DNA of 64,000 nucleotides, from positions 24,598,135 through 24,662,134 of the forward strand of contig CM054140.1 of NCBI GenBank assembly GCA_028751875.1. Reading direction: 5' to 3'. Numbering within the stretch: position 1 is the first letter of the stretch; every line of letters starts with the position of its first letter. Below, one piece after another: positions 10,886 through 23,644 of this stretch. Position numbers and translations under genes: made by a program. Source of the stretch: Rapana venosa (lineage: Eukaryota; Mollusca; Gastropoda; Neogastropoda; Muricidae). Under the pieces are notes generated by a model that worked only from the letters and a program-made list of their open reading frames with translations, was not told the DNA's origin and did not search any database.

Positions 10886-13800
10886 GGGAAGGTCATTGGA
10901 GGGACGTTGTGATGGTTGCCTGTCCACATGGGTGCCTGTCTCAGTCTGGCTCCGGACTAAGCTATTGTTGTTATCAGTAGTGGGCTTGGTTAGTGGTTAT
11001 ATATACATACATATTGGCTCAGATAAAACACCCCTTTGGACCACCGAAGTGCAGCAGTAGTGCAGGGTCATTCTGGTTGCTGGTCTCACAGAGACCGAAT
11101 ATAGACAAGCTCCCTGTGGATTTTTTATCCCGAGTGTGTGACATCATGAGCCTAGGCATAGCTGGGGCAGAGGCACAAGAACAGCAGGACAAGAAGGTAG
11201 AAGAAAGTAAGACAGCAAAAAATATACCTAAAAAAACAAAACCCACACCCCGACAAAAAAACCCACCACCACCCCCCACCACCCCCAAAAAAGAGTAAAA
11301 ACAGATCAGAAGGAAGTTCTTTTTAAAAAATTTTTTATAAACTTTATGTCTTTTCGCCAGCATGTCCCCTGATGTTTTGAGTCACAGTGTTTGTCTGACA
11401 GTTGGTGAAGAGGGCAGAGAGGCAGGAAACAAAACAGGAGAGTAAAAGCAATGGTGCCAGAAACAACAGAGGCTGCCCTGGAGAAAAATTAATTCAGGCT
11501 GAGAGAGAGAGGAGGAGAAATAGAAACAAATATCACCTAAAAAGCACATACGCACAAATGAAAGAAAAAAAATCAAAGATTTCTCGTTCTTACCAAAACT
11601 GTCACAAACACACACCTCTTCACAAAAAAAGTTCATCCAAAAACACATTAAGTTTTAAAACAGATCACTGTTTTATTCTTTCTCTCTTGCACAAACACAC
11701 ACAATAACGCAAGCATTGCAAGTGTACACACATTACTTAACATTTCCACTAACAATGTGAACAATGATGGACAAAGGCGACATGCATTCAGTGAAGTGAA
11801 GGATCAAGCTAACATCACTTTTACCACACTGTTTGAAAACTGGACAAAATCATGATACAAGCATCACATGACATAATCGGATTTGTTGACTAGGTAAAAG
11901 AGAGCATAGAGCGGAAAAGACGACTGACAGTATTTTTTCATAATAACAAGTCATTAAATGACAGAAGAGGCAAGAATTTTGATATGTATTGCATTGTATT
12001 GTTTTATACTGTGTTGTATAGTATTCAATTGTAGTGTGAAGTATTGTATGTTTTACACTGTATTGTATCTATCATCATAGCAGATTTGGCTGTTCTCCCT
12101 GCAGACAGCAAAATTGCCAAAGTACAGAGTTACCTATTTTTCTTTTTTTTAAAAACAAGTTTTAATTGCTTTCCAATAACAGTATCCCTTTCTGCAGAAT
12201 TTTGCTAGGGACAGATTTTGTTGCTACAGTTTCCTTTAGTGTGCTAAATGCAAGTTGCACTGGGGATCCTGGTTTAGCATCTCACTCCAAAGAACTAGTT
12301 ATACCCGCATCACCATTTTCCCCCTTCATTCCTCAGCTAGAGCTCCGAGGTTTACCAATGGTGAGATTTTGCATACGCGACTATTTTTGCACACCATTAA
12401 GGTAGCCATATTCCAACTTCGGCAATGGACCACCATTCAGTGTCTAATTAATTGGGAATTGGGTCGCAAACACTCGAAACACTATACATTCGGAATGACT
12501 GGTGTCAATGGCTGAGAAGTGTGTGTTGCTTTTGTTCAAGATGATGATTTAGAGGCAAAGTTATTGCTACTGCCATTAAAACAAATCAAACAAACAAAAT
12601 ACAACAAAAAGGAAACAAAGTCACAAACAAACAAAAATCACAACTAAAGAGAGAAAAAAACCCATACAAAATGAAACATGGAAAAAGTAAAAATAAATCC
12701 TTGATATTTTCTTCACAAATTCATTTTCTTAACAACAACAACAACAATCATTCGCAGACTTCATTGCTTGCTCTACTACACAAACTAATTAAATATAATA
12801 CAATGATGTATATATGTTGCGTATATTGACAAATTATATGGCAACATTTGCTGCTCTTCAAAACTGAACAAACATGCAACAATACAATATGAACAAAACT
12901 GCTATTCAGCTACTAACTAAACAAGAAAAATCATGCTTAACTAATATGATATGGATAATGTATGGCTATGCTATAATAACAATAATGAATAACTGATATG
13001 GGAAATATATGAATCGCAGTATAAAACCCCTCGTCATCATCAAAAGGTTGTAAAAACTCGTGCAAAAAAAGAAAAAAAGACCAAAACAAAACACTTTGGG
13101 CAACACAAAATGAAGTCATTCGATGTTGGGCAAACACACATTTGTTGAATATCATGGTCCAAGTTGTCAAAAGAAAAGTTAAGGTAAAGGTGTCCCATAA
13201 CCTATGTGGTTGTAGGGGAGTGAGGCATCAGAAACCTCAGCTTCTCAAGGGGCCAGCATTTTGAGGGTAGCATCCATCTGCTCTCCCTCGCTGCTTTACC
13301 TTCCCTGACCCTAAAGAGGCAGATACCCATTTACAGCTGGGTGAACTGGGGGACTGTACTGAAGCCAAGGGGTGCAAACAGTCACCCATCCAAGTGGTAA
13401 CCAAGCTTGATGCAGCTTAACCTTTGCTGGGGAAAGCGAGAGCTCTGACCACTGAGCTATCCCTTCCCTATCAAAAGTGCCAATTCAAATATAATGTTTT
13501 GCATTGTATCATAAAATACTGTGCTGCATATACTGTACTGATCTTTGGTAGTGTATTGGTTTGTATCATTTGAATTATAAATCAATGCAGTCACAAGCAA
13601 TTCTTATCTACATAAAATTAGGGCTGCTCTTTGTAGGGATATTGTATTGCCATGCTGTAGTGCTATCTTTTTGTGTCCATAAGAGTATCTTTGTGCACCT
13701 TTGAGCGTGTGTGTGTGCGCACGCGTGCGTGCGTGTGTGTGTATGTGTGTGAGTGTGTGTGTGTGTGAGATTAATCTTTCTAATCAAATTATGTGCAGAT

Positions 13801-14159
13801 CTGCAAGTGCCATAACCCTACCCATGTATACCAATAACAGCATGCAGATGACCACATAAGCAAGTAAAAGCTTTTGCAATTCATTTCAAAGTGAGTTGCA
13901 AGAACATGAGTATACATAATATGCACCCAAGGCTTCAGAAGTCTATTGAATTGTGTAAATGATAAAATGCTGCTGATAAAACTTCCATGCAAATATGGTG
14001 TAGTATGTATTCAATCTTCAAATTACATTAATATCACCTTAAAATGAGAGATGGAGAGGTGTGTGTGTGGTGGTGGGGGAGGGGGGGGGGTGGCTTAATG
14101 AAATGAAAACCTCACTCAGACATGACACTCTAAAGATTAAAACTGGAGTACTGCTGCAT
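10886..14159. other. Intergenic stretch without genes
   Basis: AT-rich sequence with A-rich and C-rich patches (11220-11300) and a copy of repeat D at 12335-12430. A minus-oriented tRNA-headed element of about 290 bp is at 13180-13470, ending in a box-A-like complement (gaccactgagctatccc). GT repeats are at 13705-13770. No coding signal was found. Confidence 0.6.
12335..12430 (+). repeat. Repeat D copy
   Basis: Shares agctagagctccgaggttta, a ccaatggtgagatttt block and a caccattaaggtagcc block with at least eight other places in the window. No coding capacity. Family unassigned. Confidence 0.8.
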
Positions 14160-14310
14160 GCATGATGAATTTTCTGCTAAGTATGGGAGGAGGGAGAGGC
14201 ACGGGCTTCGCCAGGTTCAACCCATCCATGATAGACACACCTGAAAAAATTGAATGCAGGGCCCCTAAGATTCCTCATGGAGTTAGAGGAGAAGTCGTCA
14301 CGTTGTTGTT
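14160..14310 (+). repeat. Unclassified interspersed repeat, copy 1
   Basis: Shares an ordered series of blocks with 58480-58620: gagaggcacgggcttcgcca, a gttcaacc/gttccacc block, and cctcatggagttagaggaga. Two copies 44 kb apart in the same orientation suggest an old interspersed element. Confidence 0.6.
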
Positions 14311-14847
14311 ATTGTCATTATTGTAATTGCTGTTGTGCGTGCGTGTGTTTGTGTGCAGTTTTTTTTTATGCCTTCCATCTTCAGTTTTCTTGAAAGAATC
14401 TTTTGATATGTTACTTCACACCCCCACCCCCCAAACTGATAATATTTCTTACACCTCAAGTACACCAATGTCTGAACTGAAAGAGCACAAGGTTATGACG
14501 ACTCATCTCTTGAGTCCACATGAAAAAGTATCGACAGACGTAAAATATCTGTTGTCTTACTGCAAGAGTGGCAAGCAAAAACTGCAGAGTGAAGTAAACC
14601 CATGATAAAATTGTGATATACATATCAGATGATATGTTGCCGACAAATTTGAAGAGCGCGACACATTGAAATAAAACACAAGGATGTTCACACTGAAGCA
14701 AACATGTTTATGGGACTATTTGTATATAAGTTTCTGAGGTCATGATTTAAAGTATGCAGCACACACAAAAATTCAGCATGTAAAACAACGCAAACAAAAG
14801 CATGAATTTATTGCTGATATACTCTTGATGATGCTTTCTTTTTGTTC

Positions 14848-14848
14848 C

Positions 14849-14897
<49 letters not shown>

Positions 14898-14978
14898 GTG
14901 TGTGTGTTGTGTGTGTGTGTGTGAGAGTGTGTGTTAGTGTGTTAGTGTGTGTGTGTGTGGTGTGTGTGTGTGTGTGTA
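14848..14978. repeat. (GT)n microsatellite
   Basis: About 130 bases of GT repeats with tgttg and gag interruptions. Confidence 0.95.
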
Positions 14979-15601
14979 TCCCTGTCTCAAGTGCTTTAAA
15001 AAGGAGAGGCGGAGGATTAAAGAAGCATCTCAGACAGAGACAGACAAGACACAGACGCAAAGAGAGAATGAAAAGAAACTGATATGCGATTTAGAAAAGC
15101 CCTTATAATTCAATACTGAAAAATACTGAAGGGAAAAAAAACCCATCAATATAAACAGTGCCTTGGAACCCTTTATAACAACAAACATAATATCACATGT
15201 AACTTGCAAAAACAAAAGAACACAAACATACAAACGAACAAAAACCAACCAACAAAGCAAAAATTGACAATTTGCAATATAAAAAAACCCTGAAAGAAAT
15301 CAAGCTGACTTATTATCAGTATTACCTAAGAGATCCAGAAAAGTAGCGACGTTTTATATCTATCTATCTATCTATATATATATATATATTTTTTTTTAAA
15401 TAATAGGAAAGAAAACTTGTACTTACATACAAAAAGTAATGATTTAATCAACACCAACAACAAAACAAACAAAAACATACAGAAAAATAGACACTGTTAA
15501 AAAATCAAACAAAACCAGAGATTTCTTATTCAAAACTCGAAGATATAGTAAAATACAGGACAGTCTCTTAAAAAAAAAAGGTGGTGGTGGGGGCGAGGGG
15601 C

Positions 15602-15653
15602 CACATGTCAAACATAAGTGACTTAGTCACATGTCAAGCATAAGTGACTTAGT
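15602..15653 (+). repeat. Two-unit 26-bp tandem repeat
   Basis: The unit cacatgtcaa.cataagtgacttagt occurs twice head to tail with minor change. Confidence 0.85.
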
Positions 15654-15798
15654 TACCTAGGTAAACTGTATCCGTTGATTCTTAATTTTAAAAAAACTTT
15701 AAGCGGGGGAAGGAGAGGACCGGGGAAGTATTTCATTTCATTTTATGCTCCACTAGCCAAGAGGGCCATTTCTGGATTGTTGCCTCGTTGCACCCTAA

Positions 15799-16002
15799 AA
15801 TTTAGAAGATAAAAAAAGAAGGGAGGTTAGTTTTGTCCTCTTTAGAAGATAAAGAAAGGGAGGTTAGTTTTGTCCTCTTCAGAAGATTTTTAAAGAAAGG
15901 GAGGTTAGTTTTGTCCTCTTTAGAAGATTAAAAAAAAGGGAGGTTAGTTTTGTCTTCTTTAGAAGATTAAAAAAAAAAAGGAGGTTAGTTTTGTCTTCTT
16001 TA
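15799..16002 (+). repeat. Minisatellite, about 5 units of about 42 bp
   Basis: Each unit has gggaggttagttttgtcctc, then tttagaagat, then an A run of variable length. The last units carry cttc for cctc. The unit length varies with the A run. Confidence 0.9.
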
Positions 16003-19000
16003 CCATGTTCTACCCTTCTTCAATGTTCATGTTATATGCTTGTGATTACCCGAGCTACCTGGATGCACTGATTCAGAACAGGTGCATAATATTACAGCAC
16101 AGTCCCACTTTCCAAACTTATCAAGGTTTAACCTTTTCTTTGTTTTTTTTTTAAACAATAAATGCACCATTTCTGGTGAGTGTGTGGGTTTGGTTTGGTT
16201 TTTGCTTGTTGTTTTTTTGTTTTAAAGGAAATGACATTAATTACTCATAATGTTCATGAAAATAACTGCACTTATTTATACAATCTATAAATCAGTTCTG
16301 ATTCATGACATTTAAGGGGTTTTTTTCCTGTGAATTTTTTTTCCTTCCCAAATGACACTATGCATGCTGAGATAGACACACAAAAAATCCATGAAGATTA
16401 CTCATGTACATACACACTTGACACAGATCTGTCACACAGTTTATCATAATATACACATTCTTACACATATGTCACATAGTATGATACATATTTTTTTTTT
16501 TTCAGAAGACAAAACAAACTGCCACATTGTTTCTTACATATTTTCCTGAAAACAAAAGAAAACAAAGCAAAAAACACACACACACAAACACACACACATA
16601 CCAACACAAAAAATCAGAGCGCAGAACATCATGCTTAGATAAAAACAAAAAGAAAGACGATGCCTTAAATGCACACACTCCCAAAGAGACAAAATAAAAA
16701 AATGTGTTCATCACAACTCAGTATGTACAATGTCTCCACACTCTTTGCAATCTGACTCACAAACACACACAAGTAATACAGTTGGTCACAAATCGTATCA
16801 GGGGGAAAAAAATTCAAAGGCAACATATGGTTGATTTGTACACGCCATGAATGTTATTTACAATACATCTGAAAAATAAGAAGCAATATTGTGATTAGTA
16901 AGTATGACAGCAAGCATTTTCTTTTATATTTCCAGAAAAAAAAAAACATATGCAGAAGAGAGCACACCTTTTCATCATTATCATGACCACCACCACCATC
17001 ATCATCATCACATTACCATCATCATCATGACATCGCCATCATCACAGGAAAAGGAAAACAATGGATAAACAAACAAATGCAGTAAGAATACTAGACTCTC
17101 TTAAGAAAGCAATACCCTCACCTAAAAATACGCACACATGCCCAGCTCTCTCTCTCTCTCTCTCTCCCTCTCTCTCTCTCTCACACACACTCACACACAC
17201 ACCTTTCACAAATAACAATTCATTAGCAAAGAAAAAAAAAATCCAAACAATCCCATCAGAACTGAATTGATTTCAGATCAATATTATTATCCATACTCAC
17301 AAAATGACATGCCCACTTGTCTTAAAGGAAACAGTACTACTGTGAAAAACACCTTATTGCTCACTACAAATCTGGATTCACCAAGCAAGTGCAAATGGAA
17401 TTCTTGCTAGCTTTTTACCACAATGCACACAAAAAAACCCCAACCCTGTTCCAAAACAAGGTTTTCAATGTTTGGTTACAACAGGCTATTCGTCCACACT
17501 TGTTTTTCTTTCTGAGACCATTGATAACAAGAGTCTACCAGATTTTTATTTAAAATCATAAAAATAATGTTGACTTTCTGTTGTTTTTCAAACATCAGCA
17601 GTTTTGATGCTACTCATTTTCTGTAAGTATTCCGACAACTATTTTTGTTTATTTACACACACACTCTCTCTCTCTCTCTTTCTCTCTCTTTTCAGTTTTA
17701 CGTAGAGATTATAATCTAGAACAAACCTGTTTCTTTTCTTTTCTCATATCAACAAATACAACAAATCCACCTCAACCTATGTACATCACGCATCACAAAA
17801 ATTGATGCATACACAGACACTTTCAGAAGCAGTCTTTCAACAAACTTTTGAACATGTGACAAAACAGTTGGAAGCAAACTGCTGAACACAGTGTCTCTCT
17901 CTACATACAAACATACACGAGTTCAGTTGACATCATTACCGTTACACTCCTCAGCAACGTGGTTTGTCTTTATTTAGTAAAAAGTCCAAGCTGATCAATT
18001 CTGTAAGTTATGAGACATCTTTCTCCATTCAGTTTGTTCATTTTGTGTGTCGTATGGCAAGTGCTTTGGCCCTCAGCATTTTAAACTCTGTCTGACAGCA
18101 TCTTACACCCTCTGACAGTGGGTTCACATATTTATTTATTCATTTATTTCGAGGATAATGACATAAGCCCTAATATGTTGTTTGGTTTTTTTTACATCCA
18201 GTTCCCGTGTGTCTGCAGTTTTGTAAATTTTGTCATCTGTTCCCACCAACCATACAGTTCCCATGCAGATCATGAGCATGTCTGCTAGAGACCTGTTCTT
18301 TCTCCAACTGATTTTCTGCAGTTGAAAGTTCAGAAAGACTATTTCATCGACCCTAAAAGACTGGGCAGGCAGTGGGCTAGCTGAGTGCATACAACTGACC
18401 CAAGACAAGGCTGACTTGGAGATCCATGGAACATTGATTAATACTGGATCTTGGGATGGCCCTTAATCCATCCAAAAACACAGATAAGGTCTGCTTCGTC
18501 CAAACATCTCTTGGGGGTATAAGCACAATGACTGAATCCATTTTGGTCGTTTTAATGGTTAAGATATGTGCCAGTACTGTGATCAAGCTGCTCACTACAT
18601 GTCTAATCAAACTTGATTTTTTTTTTTATGTTACTAGTCACTGTCATTCAGGGCATTACATTACAGTAATACCCTGCAGAAAGTTAATGTCACTAATTAA
18701 TTTACTGTCTTTCAAGGCATATGAAATCAATCATAACTTGTCATGGATAATGCGGTTGTTTCACTTGTCAAAATTTGTGAAACAAACTGCCAACGACATA
18801 AAGATATATATATTTACAACTGAGAAATGGGATATCATTCGTGTAAACGTGAATCTAATGAACATTCTGGAAAATGGATGATGAGAGATGAGATCTCCTA
18901 TTGGTATACAGACTCTTTGTCAAGGGTCTGCTTTCCTTGGTTTGGGTCAACTATCTGTCTGACCTGCATAGGCATAGCAGGTCTGCAAGAAAAAAAAACT

Positions 19001-19137
19001 GAGATCAGAGATCAGAAAAAAAAAAATCTCTTCACATGACATTGGGATTTGAAAATGACTTCATGAACATGAAATTTATGTCAAACACTGTCATTCGAAT
19101 TTTCATAACTTTTTTTATGATCAACAAAATGTTTACC
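16003..19137. other. Intergenic stretch without genes
   Basis: Contains CT/CA microsatellites (17140-17205, 17655-17690), a cat/atc repeat (16975-17045) and a truncated minus-strand SINE-A at 18122-18262. No plausible exon was found; open frames are short and low in complexity. Confidence 0.6.
18122..18262 (-). repeat. SINE-A 3' fragment
   Basis: Plus-strand sequence reads tttcgaggataatgac, tttacatccagttcccgtgt, ttttgtaaattttgtcatct and gttcccacc, the inverse complement of the SINE-A 3' half. The 5' half is absent. Confidence 0.85.
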
Positions 19138-19292
19138 ACTTTCACATTTTCAGCCACATTAAAATACAGACTTTCACATTTTCAGCCACATTAAAATACA
19201 GACTTTCACATTTTCAGCCACATTAAAATACAGACTTTCCATTTTCAGCCACATTAAAATAAACACTTTCACATTTTCAGCCACATTAAAAC
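19138..19292 (+). repeat. Minisatellite, about 5 units of about 32 bp
   Basis: The unit actttcacattttcagccac, then attaaaatacag, is repeated head to tail with very few changes, so the array is young. Confidence 0.92.
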
Positions 19293-19593
19293 AAAACAGA
19301 GTTAAAATGTGACAATCACTTCTACAAATATTATAAATCAACTGCCAAACTATTTATATAAATTTTTATACATCCCAAACATCATACACAACTTCAACAG
19401 TGTCACACTTTCCCACAGAAAGTGACACATTCACATTACAACACACCAGGCACAAAAACAAAAAACAAATAATAATGGAAGCAATGAGGAGAGACGTTAA
19501 AAAGACAACAACTCTCACTTTTGATTTCTTTGCTCGTGTTAGTTGAGAGCACTTTGGAACATAGCAAAAGCAGCCATGATAACAGTACACAGG

Positions 19594-19925
19594 TTTCTGG
19601 CCACCTCAGGACGCAGTCTCTCAGTTGGACTTCTTCATCTGACTTCTACACTGATTTCTAATTCTATGACCCAACTCAGGAAGTTCTCTCAGTATGACTT
19701 CTCAATCTGACTTCTACGCTGATTTCTAACTTTTATGGCTAACTCAGGACACAGTTTCTCAATTTGACTTCTTAACCTGACATCTACACTGATTTCTAAT
19801 TCTATGACCCAACTCAGGAAGTTCTCTCAGTATGACTTCTCAACCAGACTTCTACACTGATTTCTAACTTCTATGGCTAACTCAGGACACAGTCTCTCAG
19901 TTTGACTTCTTAACCCGATTTCTCC
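19594..19925 (+). repeat. Dimeric minisatellite (about 62 + 63 bp, dimer about 125 bp)
   Basis: Alternating subunits share ctcagtntgacttcttaa and ctacactgatttctaa. One type has tctatgacccaactcaggaa and the other tatggctaactcaggacaca. The A-B-A-B order gives a higher-order repeat. Confidence 0.88.
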
Positions 19926-20424
19926 CTAAACTCTTTAAGGGGTCATGGGGTACTGTGCTACTTGATTCAGGCAGTGTATCTTAAGTATTTTCAAACTGGT
20001 GTAGCTCATCCCTCTCCAGCCTGCATGCTGGGTATGTTCATGACATCCATAACACTGGCCGTTGCTGGCCTTCACTTCTGCTAAAGGTGGATGGGCTTTT
20101 CAACACATACACATCATGCTCTGAGTCTGTTCCCTCACAGGATCTTGGTTCATGGTCTCAACCAAAGGATGTTTCTCTGAGAATTGGTTACAGATTACAT
20201 TAGAGACTTTGAAAACCTGCCAGTGGCATGATTATTTCAGGATACTAACAAGAACTGATCATCAGTCAGCTGGTCGCTGTGTCATCCCATGGTGCCCTTA
20301 CAGCAAAGGAGACTGTGAGATATGTAATGTGATACTGTAAGAAATGAACGATTTCCCAAATTTTAGGATGTTAGTAGGGCATCTATGTCTGTTTACTCTA
20401 GGCCTTGGGAGTGAATGCAGCATA

Positions 20425-20478
<54 letters not shown>

Positions 20479-20679
20479 TTTAACCTATGTATTTCATGGA
20501 AGAGGCCTATTGTGTGCCTGGTCGTTGGGGTGAAACAAAAATACCCTGCGTGGGCTCAAAGGTTTACTAGTGCATTACTAGGTTGTGCAATACACTTGAC
20601 AAAGTGACTGCTAAGTAGTTCTCCTGGCTGGTCAGATTTTGGCATCGATAGACAGAATATTCAAGGGTGGAAACTACAA
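19926..20679. other. Intergenic stretch with (AT)n run
   Basis: Includes gcatgctgggtatgtt near 20022, also present near 60995, and a TA repeat at 20428-20470. No gene recognised. Confidence 0.55.
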
Positions 20680-20687
20680 CAGAGAAA

Positions 20688-20816
20688 AAGACAGACAGAC
20701 AGAGAGAGAGAGAGACACAGAGAGAGAGAGAGAGAGAAGAGAGAGACAGACAGAGAGAGACAGAGACAGACAGAGAGAGAGAGAAAGACAGACAGACAGA
20801 CAGAGGCAGAGGGAGG

Positions 20817-20890
<74 letters not shown>
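20688..20890. repeat. (GA)n/(CAGA)n microsatellite
   Basis: About 200 bases of GA with CAGA interruptions, purine-pure on the plus strand over long stretches. The Arg-Glu frames across it are artefacts. Confidence 0.95.
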
Positions 20891-20891
<1 letters not shown>

Positions 20892-22164
20892 GATTGATTG
20901 ATTGATTTATTGATTGTTAATCTTTGTGAGTGAGTGAGAGAAACGGAGGACAGTAGCTAAAGCCAAGGAAAAAACTTCTTAAGACTTGAATCTGCATGAC
21001 AACATAAGTAAGGCACAAATAATACTACATCTTCCTCAAAAGGTACAGTCCATCCCATGACAACTTGAAAGTGAAAGGAAAAATTCCTGAAAATGTCAAA
21101 AATCTGACATCTCAGACAATTTTTTTTAAAAAGAAAAGAAAAAGGCAATGTGCTGATCAAGGACATTCTGGTGTTGCTTTTAACCCTTCCACTGCTGGAT
21201 ATAGTTATTGGCGCTCACAGGAATTGCACTTAAAACCAAGAATTTTTAGCGGGGCTACCTTGCTCTGTTTTAGGGTTTTTACACGCTTATGATTAACACT
21301 AGATAGGTAAACCTATACATTTTTGGAAAGTAGAGACAATGTAGAATGTGATACAAAAAACAAAAAAGACATTACCTAGTATGTAGCAGGAGATATCCCA
21401 CAAATTATAATGAAAAAACTCCCTGACAGGTAAGCCACCTCACCCTCTACTTGTCATCATCTACACCCCTTTCATGGCAGAGACACAGAACAGAATGAAC
21501 AACAAGGCAAAGCAACATGTGTTAAAGGCATTAGAAGTGTGAGATAAGACTCCACTTCAATCAGCATCTTATGTTGGTAACTAGCCATTCACTTCCAACA
21601 ACTGACTCCTTTAGGTTGGTGTCAACAACATTCCTTTCCAGATCATCATCACTCCTAGTAACGCTAATCACACAAAGGACTGGAAGTTAGACACTTGAGT
21701 GACCCTACCAAGTGAAAAGGAGGCACTTTTCCCTAAAGTTACAATAATAGTTGATTGATGTTGAACATGACTTATGCTATGCCACAGTTTACTGGGAAGC
21801 CATGATCATGGCCCATTGAGCTGTACTGGTTAACAACCTTTACACATGCCTTTCATACTCTGGGACAGCATAACAACAAAAACGGCTGGTTTCTTTCAGC
21901 ACCTTTCAACCTTGCCCCACAGTAGCCTCAACTGTCTGACGTCAGCTCATAGTACAAAATGACATCAAATCAAGTCCAGCCGAGACTTTGTCTAAGCAAT
22001 CCTTTCAAATAGTTAAAAATATGAAATTCTGATAAAACAGCGCTTCCCTTTGACTACTGCTACCAAACAGTGCCTCGGAAAAGACAAAGAAACCTGGACA
22101 AAAGTTTGCAGAAAATTTGTTCCCCCTCACCCGTTAATTCAAATCGTACCACAAGATTGAAGGC
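20891..22164. other. Intergenic stretch without recognised features
   Basis: Moderately AT-rich unique-looking DNA. I see no exon, RNA gene or repeat that I can name. Confidence 0.5.
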
Positions 22165-22293
22165 ATTTCATTTTGCTAAGTGCTTAGAAGACAGAAAGAA
22201 TTTCATTTTGCCAAGTGCTTAGAAGACAGAAAGGATTTCATTTTGCTAAGTGCTTAGAAGACAGAAAGAATTTCATTTTGCTAAGTGCTTAGA
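22165..22293 (+). repeat. Minisatellite, 3-4 units of about 40 bp
   Basis: The unit atttcattttgctaagtgct, then tagaagacagaaag, is repeated nearly perfectly; the second unit has gcc for gct. Confidence 0.92.
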
Positions 22294-22564
22294 ATCACAC
22301 AGATCATGCCCCAGTATTGGTTTTACTACCATCTTCAATCATGCATACTTGTGTTTTGCTTATTTCAACAACAGCAATAACAACAACAATCACAGGTCTA
22401 AAAGAAAACGAAGCTCTACCTAACATTAATGCTTTCTCTTAACTGCCTTTTTTTGGGGGAAAATATCATGGCCTTACATACAAGTCTTACATTGAAATCG
22501 CACACAGCTTGCTGTTTCAACACTTTGGTCTTAACACGTACAAATTAATATAAACACATATGCC

Positions 22565-22815
22565 TCCACACACACACATACATCAAACAAATCAGACACA
22601 GCTTGATGTTAAGCTATCATGGTCTTGACATGTTGTACATATGTAATTACACATGTCCCCTTCCCCCCACCCTTCTGCCCCTCACCACACATGAAAGAAA
22701 TTTGACGCAGCTTGTTGTTAAGGTATCATGGTCTTGACATGTTGTACATATGTAATTACACACGTTTCCTTCCCTCCCTCCCCCCTTCCTCCTCAACACA
22801 TATCAAAGAAATTTG
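22565..22815 (+). repeat. Two-copy tandem duplication, about 120 bp
   Basis: Copies share gacacagcttg/gacgcagcttg, ttaagctatcatggtcttga and catgttgtacatatgtaatt, then a C-rich run. A partial third start (agacagcttgctgtt) follows. Confidence 0.8.
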
Positions 22816-22920
22816 AGACAGCTTGCTGTTACTGCGTTTGCTTTTACCACTACAGAAAACATGATCACAAGGGAAAAACTTCTCAATGATTAAAATAAAA
22901 TAGATCTGACCAGAGTTTAA

Positions 22921-23640
22921 CCTCTTAACTGCCGAGTGCAAGTGCACCCTATACGCTGGGGAATAAAATTCTCATGTATCACTTGCTATGCTCATGTCCC
23001 TCTTACTCAGAAATTATTAAATGAATAATCCTTATAGTCTGCCCAGTGACAGTATATATATATCGTAGATTGCTTTGAGGCAAGCTCAAATTAGTTAGCA
23101 TGATATTTCAGTACGAAAATATATTTAAAATGTAAAAAAAATCGACAAAACATACACTTTCTTCATCATCACTGTCATTCTGAGTACCCCCCATCTCAAC
23201 ATCATCAAACATAGGTCCAGGCAAAACCTCAGTCATTTTTTTTTTTTAAATGCACTATCTCTTGAATCATACAAGATCATTTTCATCACTGTCAGGATTA
23301 TCTAAAGTTTTATTTGCCACTTTTTCAGCTGTGTAAATTTATTGATACCTTCAACAACAAGTGTCAGCCATTTTGAACAAGAACTGCCCAAGCAGTCATG
23401 CATAAAAACACAAAATACAAGCTATAAAAAAACGATCGTTTTTGCCACAGTTTTTGCAGCTGGATGTTGCCAAGCAACAGGAGAGTGATCTCCACTAATT
23501 TTGGAGTTCTTTTCCTTAAACTGTAGTCAAGGAAGCTGGCCTGTTTACTTTGGTTTGAAACCCTGGAAATTTTCCAGGTTGTAGGCGCATAGGGTGCACA
23601 TTTAGCCCTGGAAAATTTCTGGGGTGGGGCAGTCTAGTGG
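22921..23640. mobile_element. Non-autonomous piggyBac-like element flanked by TTAA
   Basis: A 720-bp segment lies between TTAA (22917-22920) and TTAA (23641-23644), the target site duplicated by piggyBac elements. The outer 13 bp are inverted repeats matching at 10 positions (left cctcttaactgcc, right complement ccactagactgcc). A second subterminal inverted pair, gtgcaccctatacgc and gtgcaccctatgcgc, sits about 25-60 bp inside. On the minus strand around 23236-23160 an ATG opens a short acidic frame (MTEVLPGPMFDD, then NDSDDEE), like the acidic N-terminus of piggyBac transposases. No catalytic domain is present, so it cannot move by itself. Confidence 0.72.
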
Positions 23641-23644
23641 TTAA

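Noticed and set aside
10579..10912. Plus-strand frames over the LINE fragment at 10.6-10.9 kb, and those at 55937-56500
   Set aside because: Antisense shadows of minus-strand retrotransposon coding sequence.
18456..18881. 141-codon plus-strand frame
   Set aside because: No recognisable domain, AT-rich codon use like the surrounding noncoding DNA, no splice context; treated as chance.
20639..20897. Arg-Glu-rich frames on the plus strand, also at 36068-36403, 39708-39947 and 40204-40539
   Set aside because: Pure products of GA/CT microsatellites.
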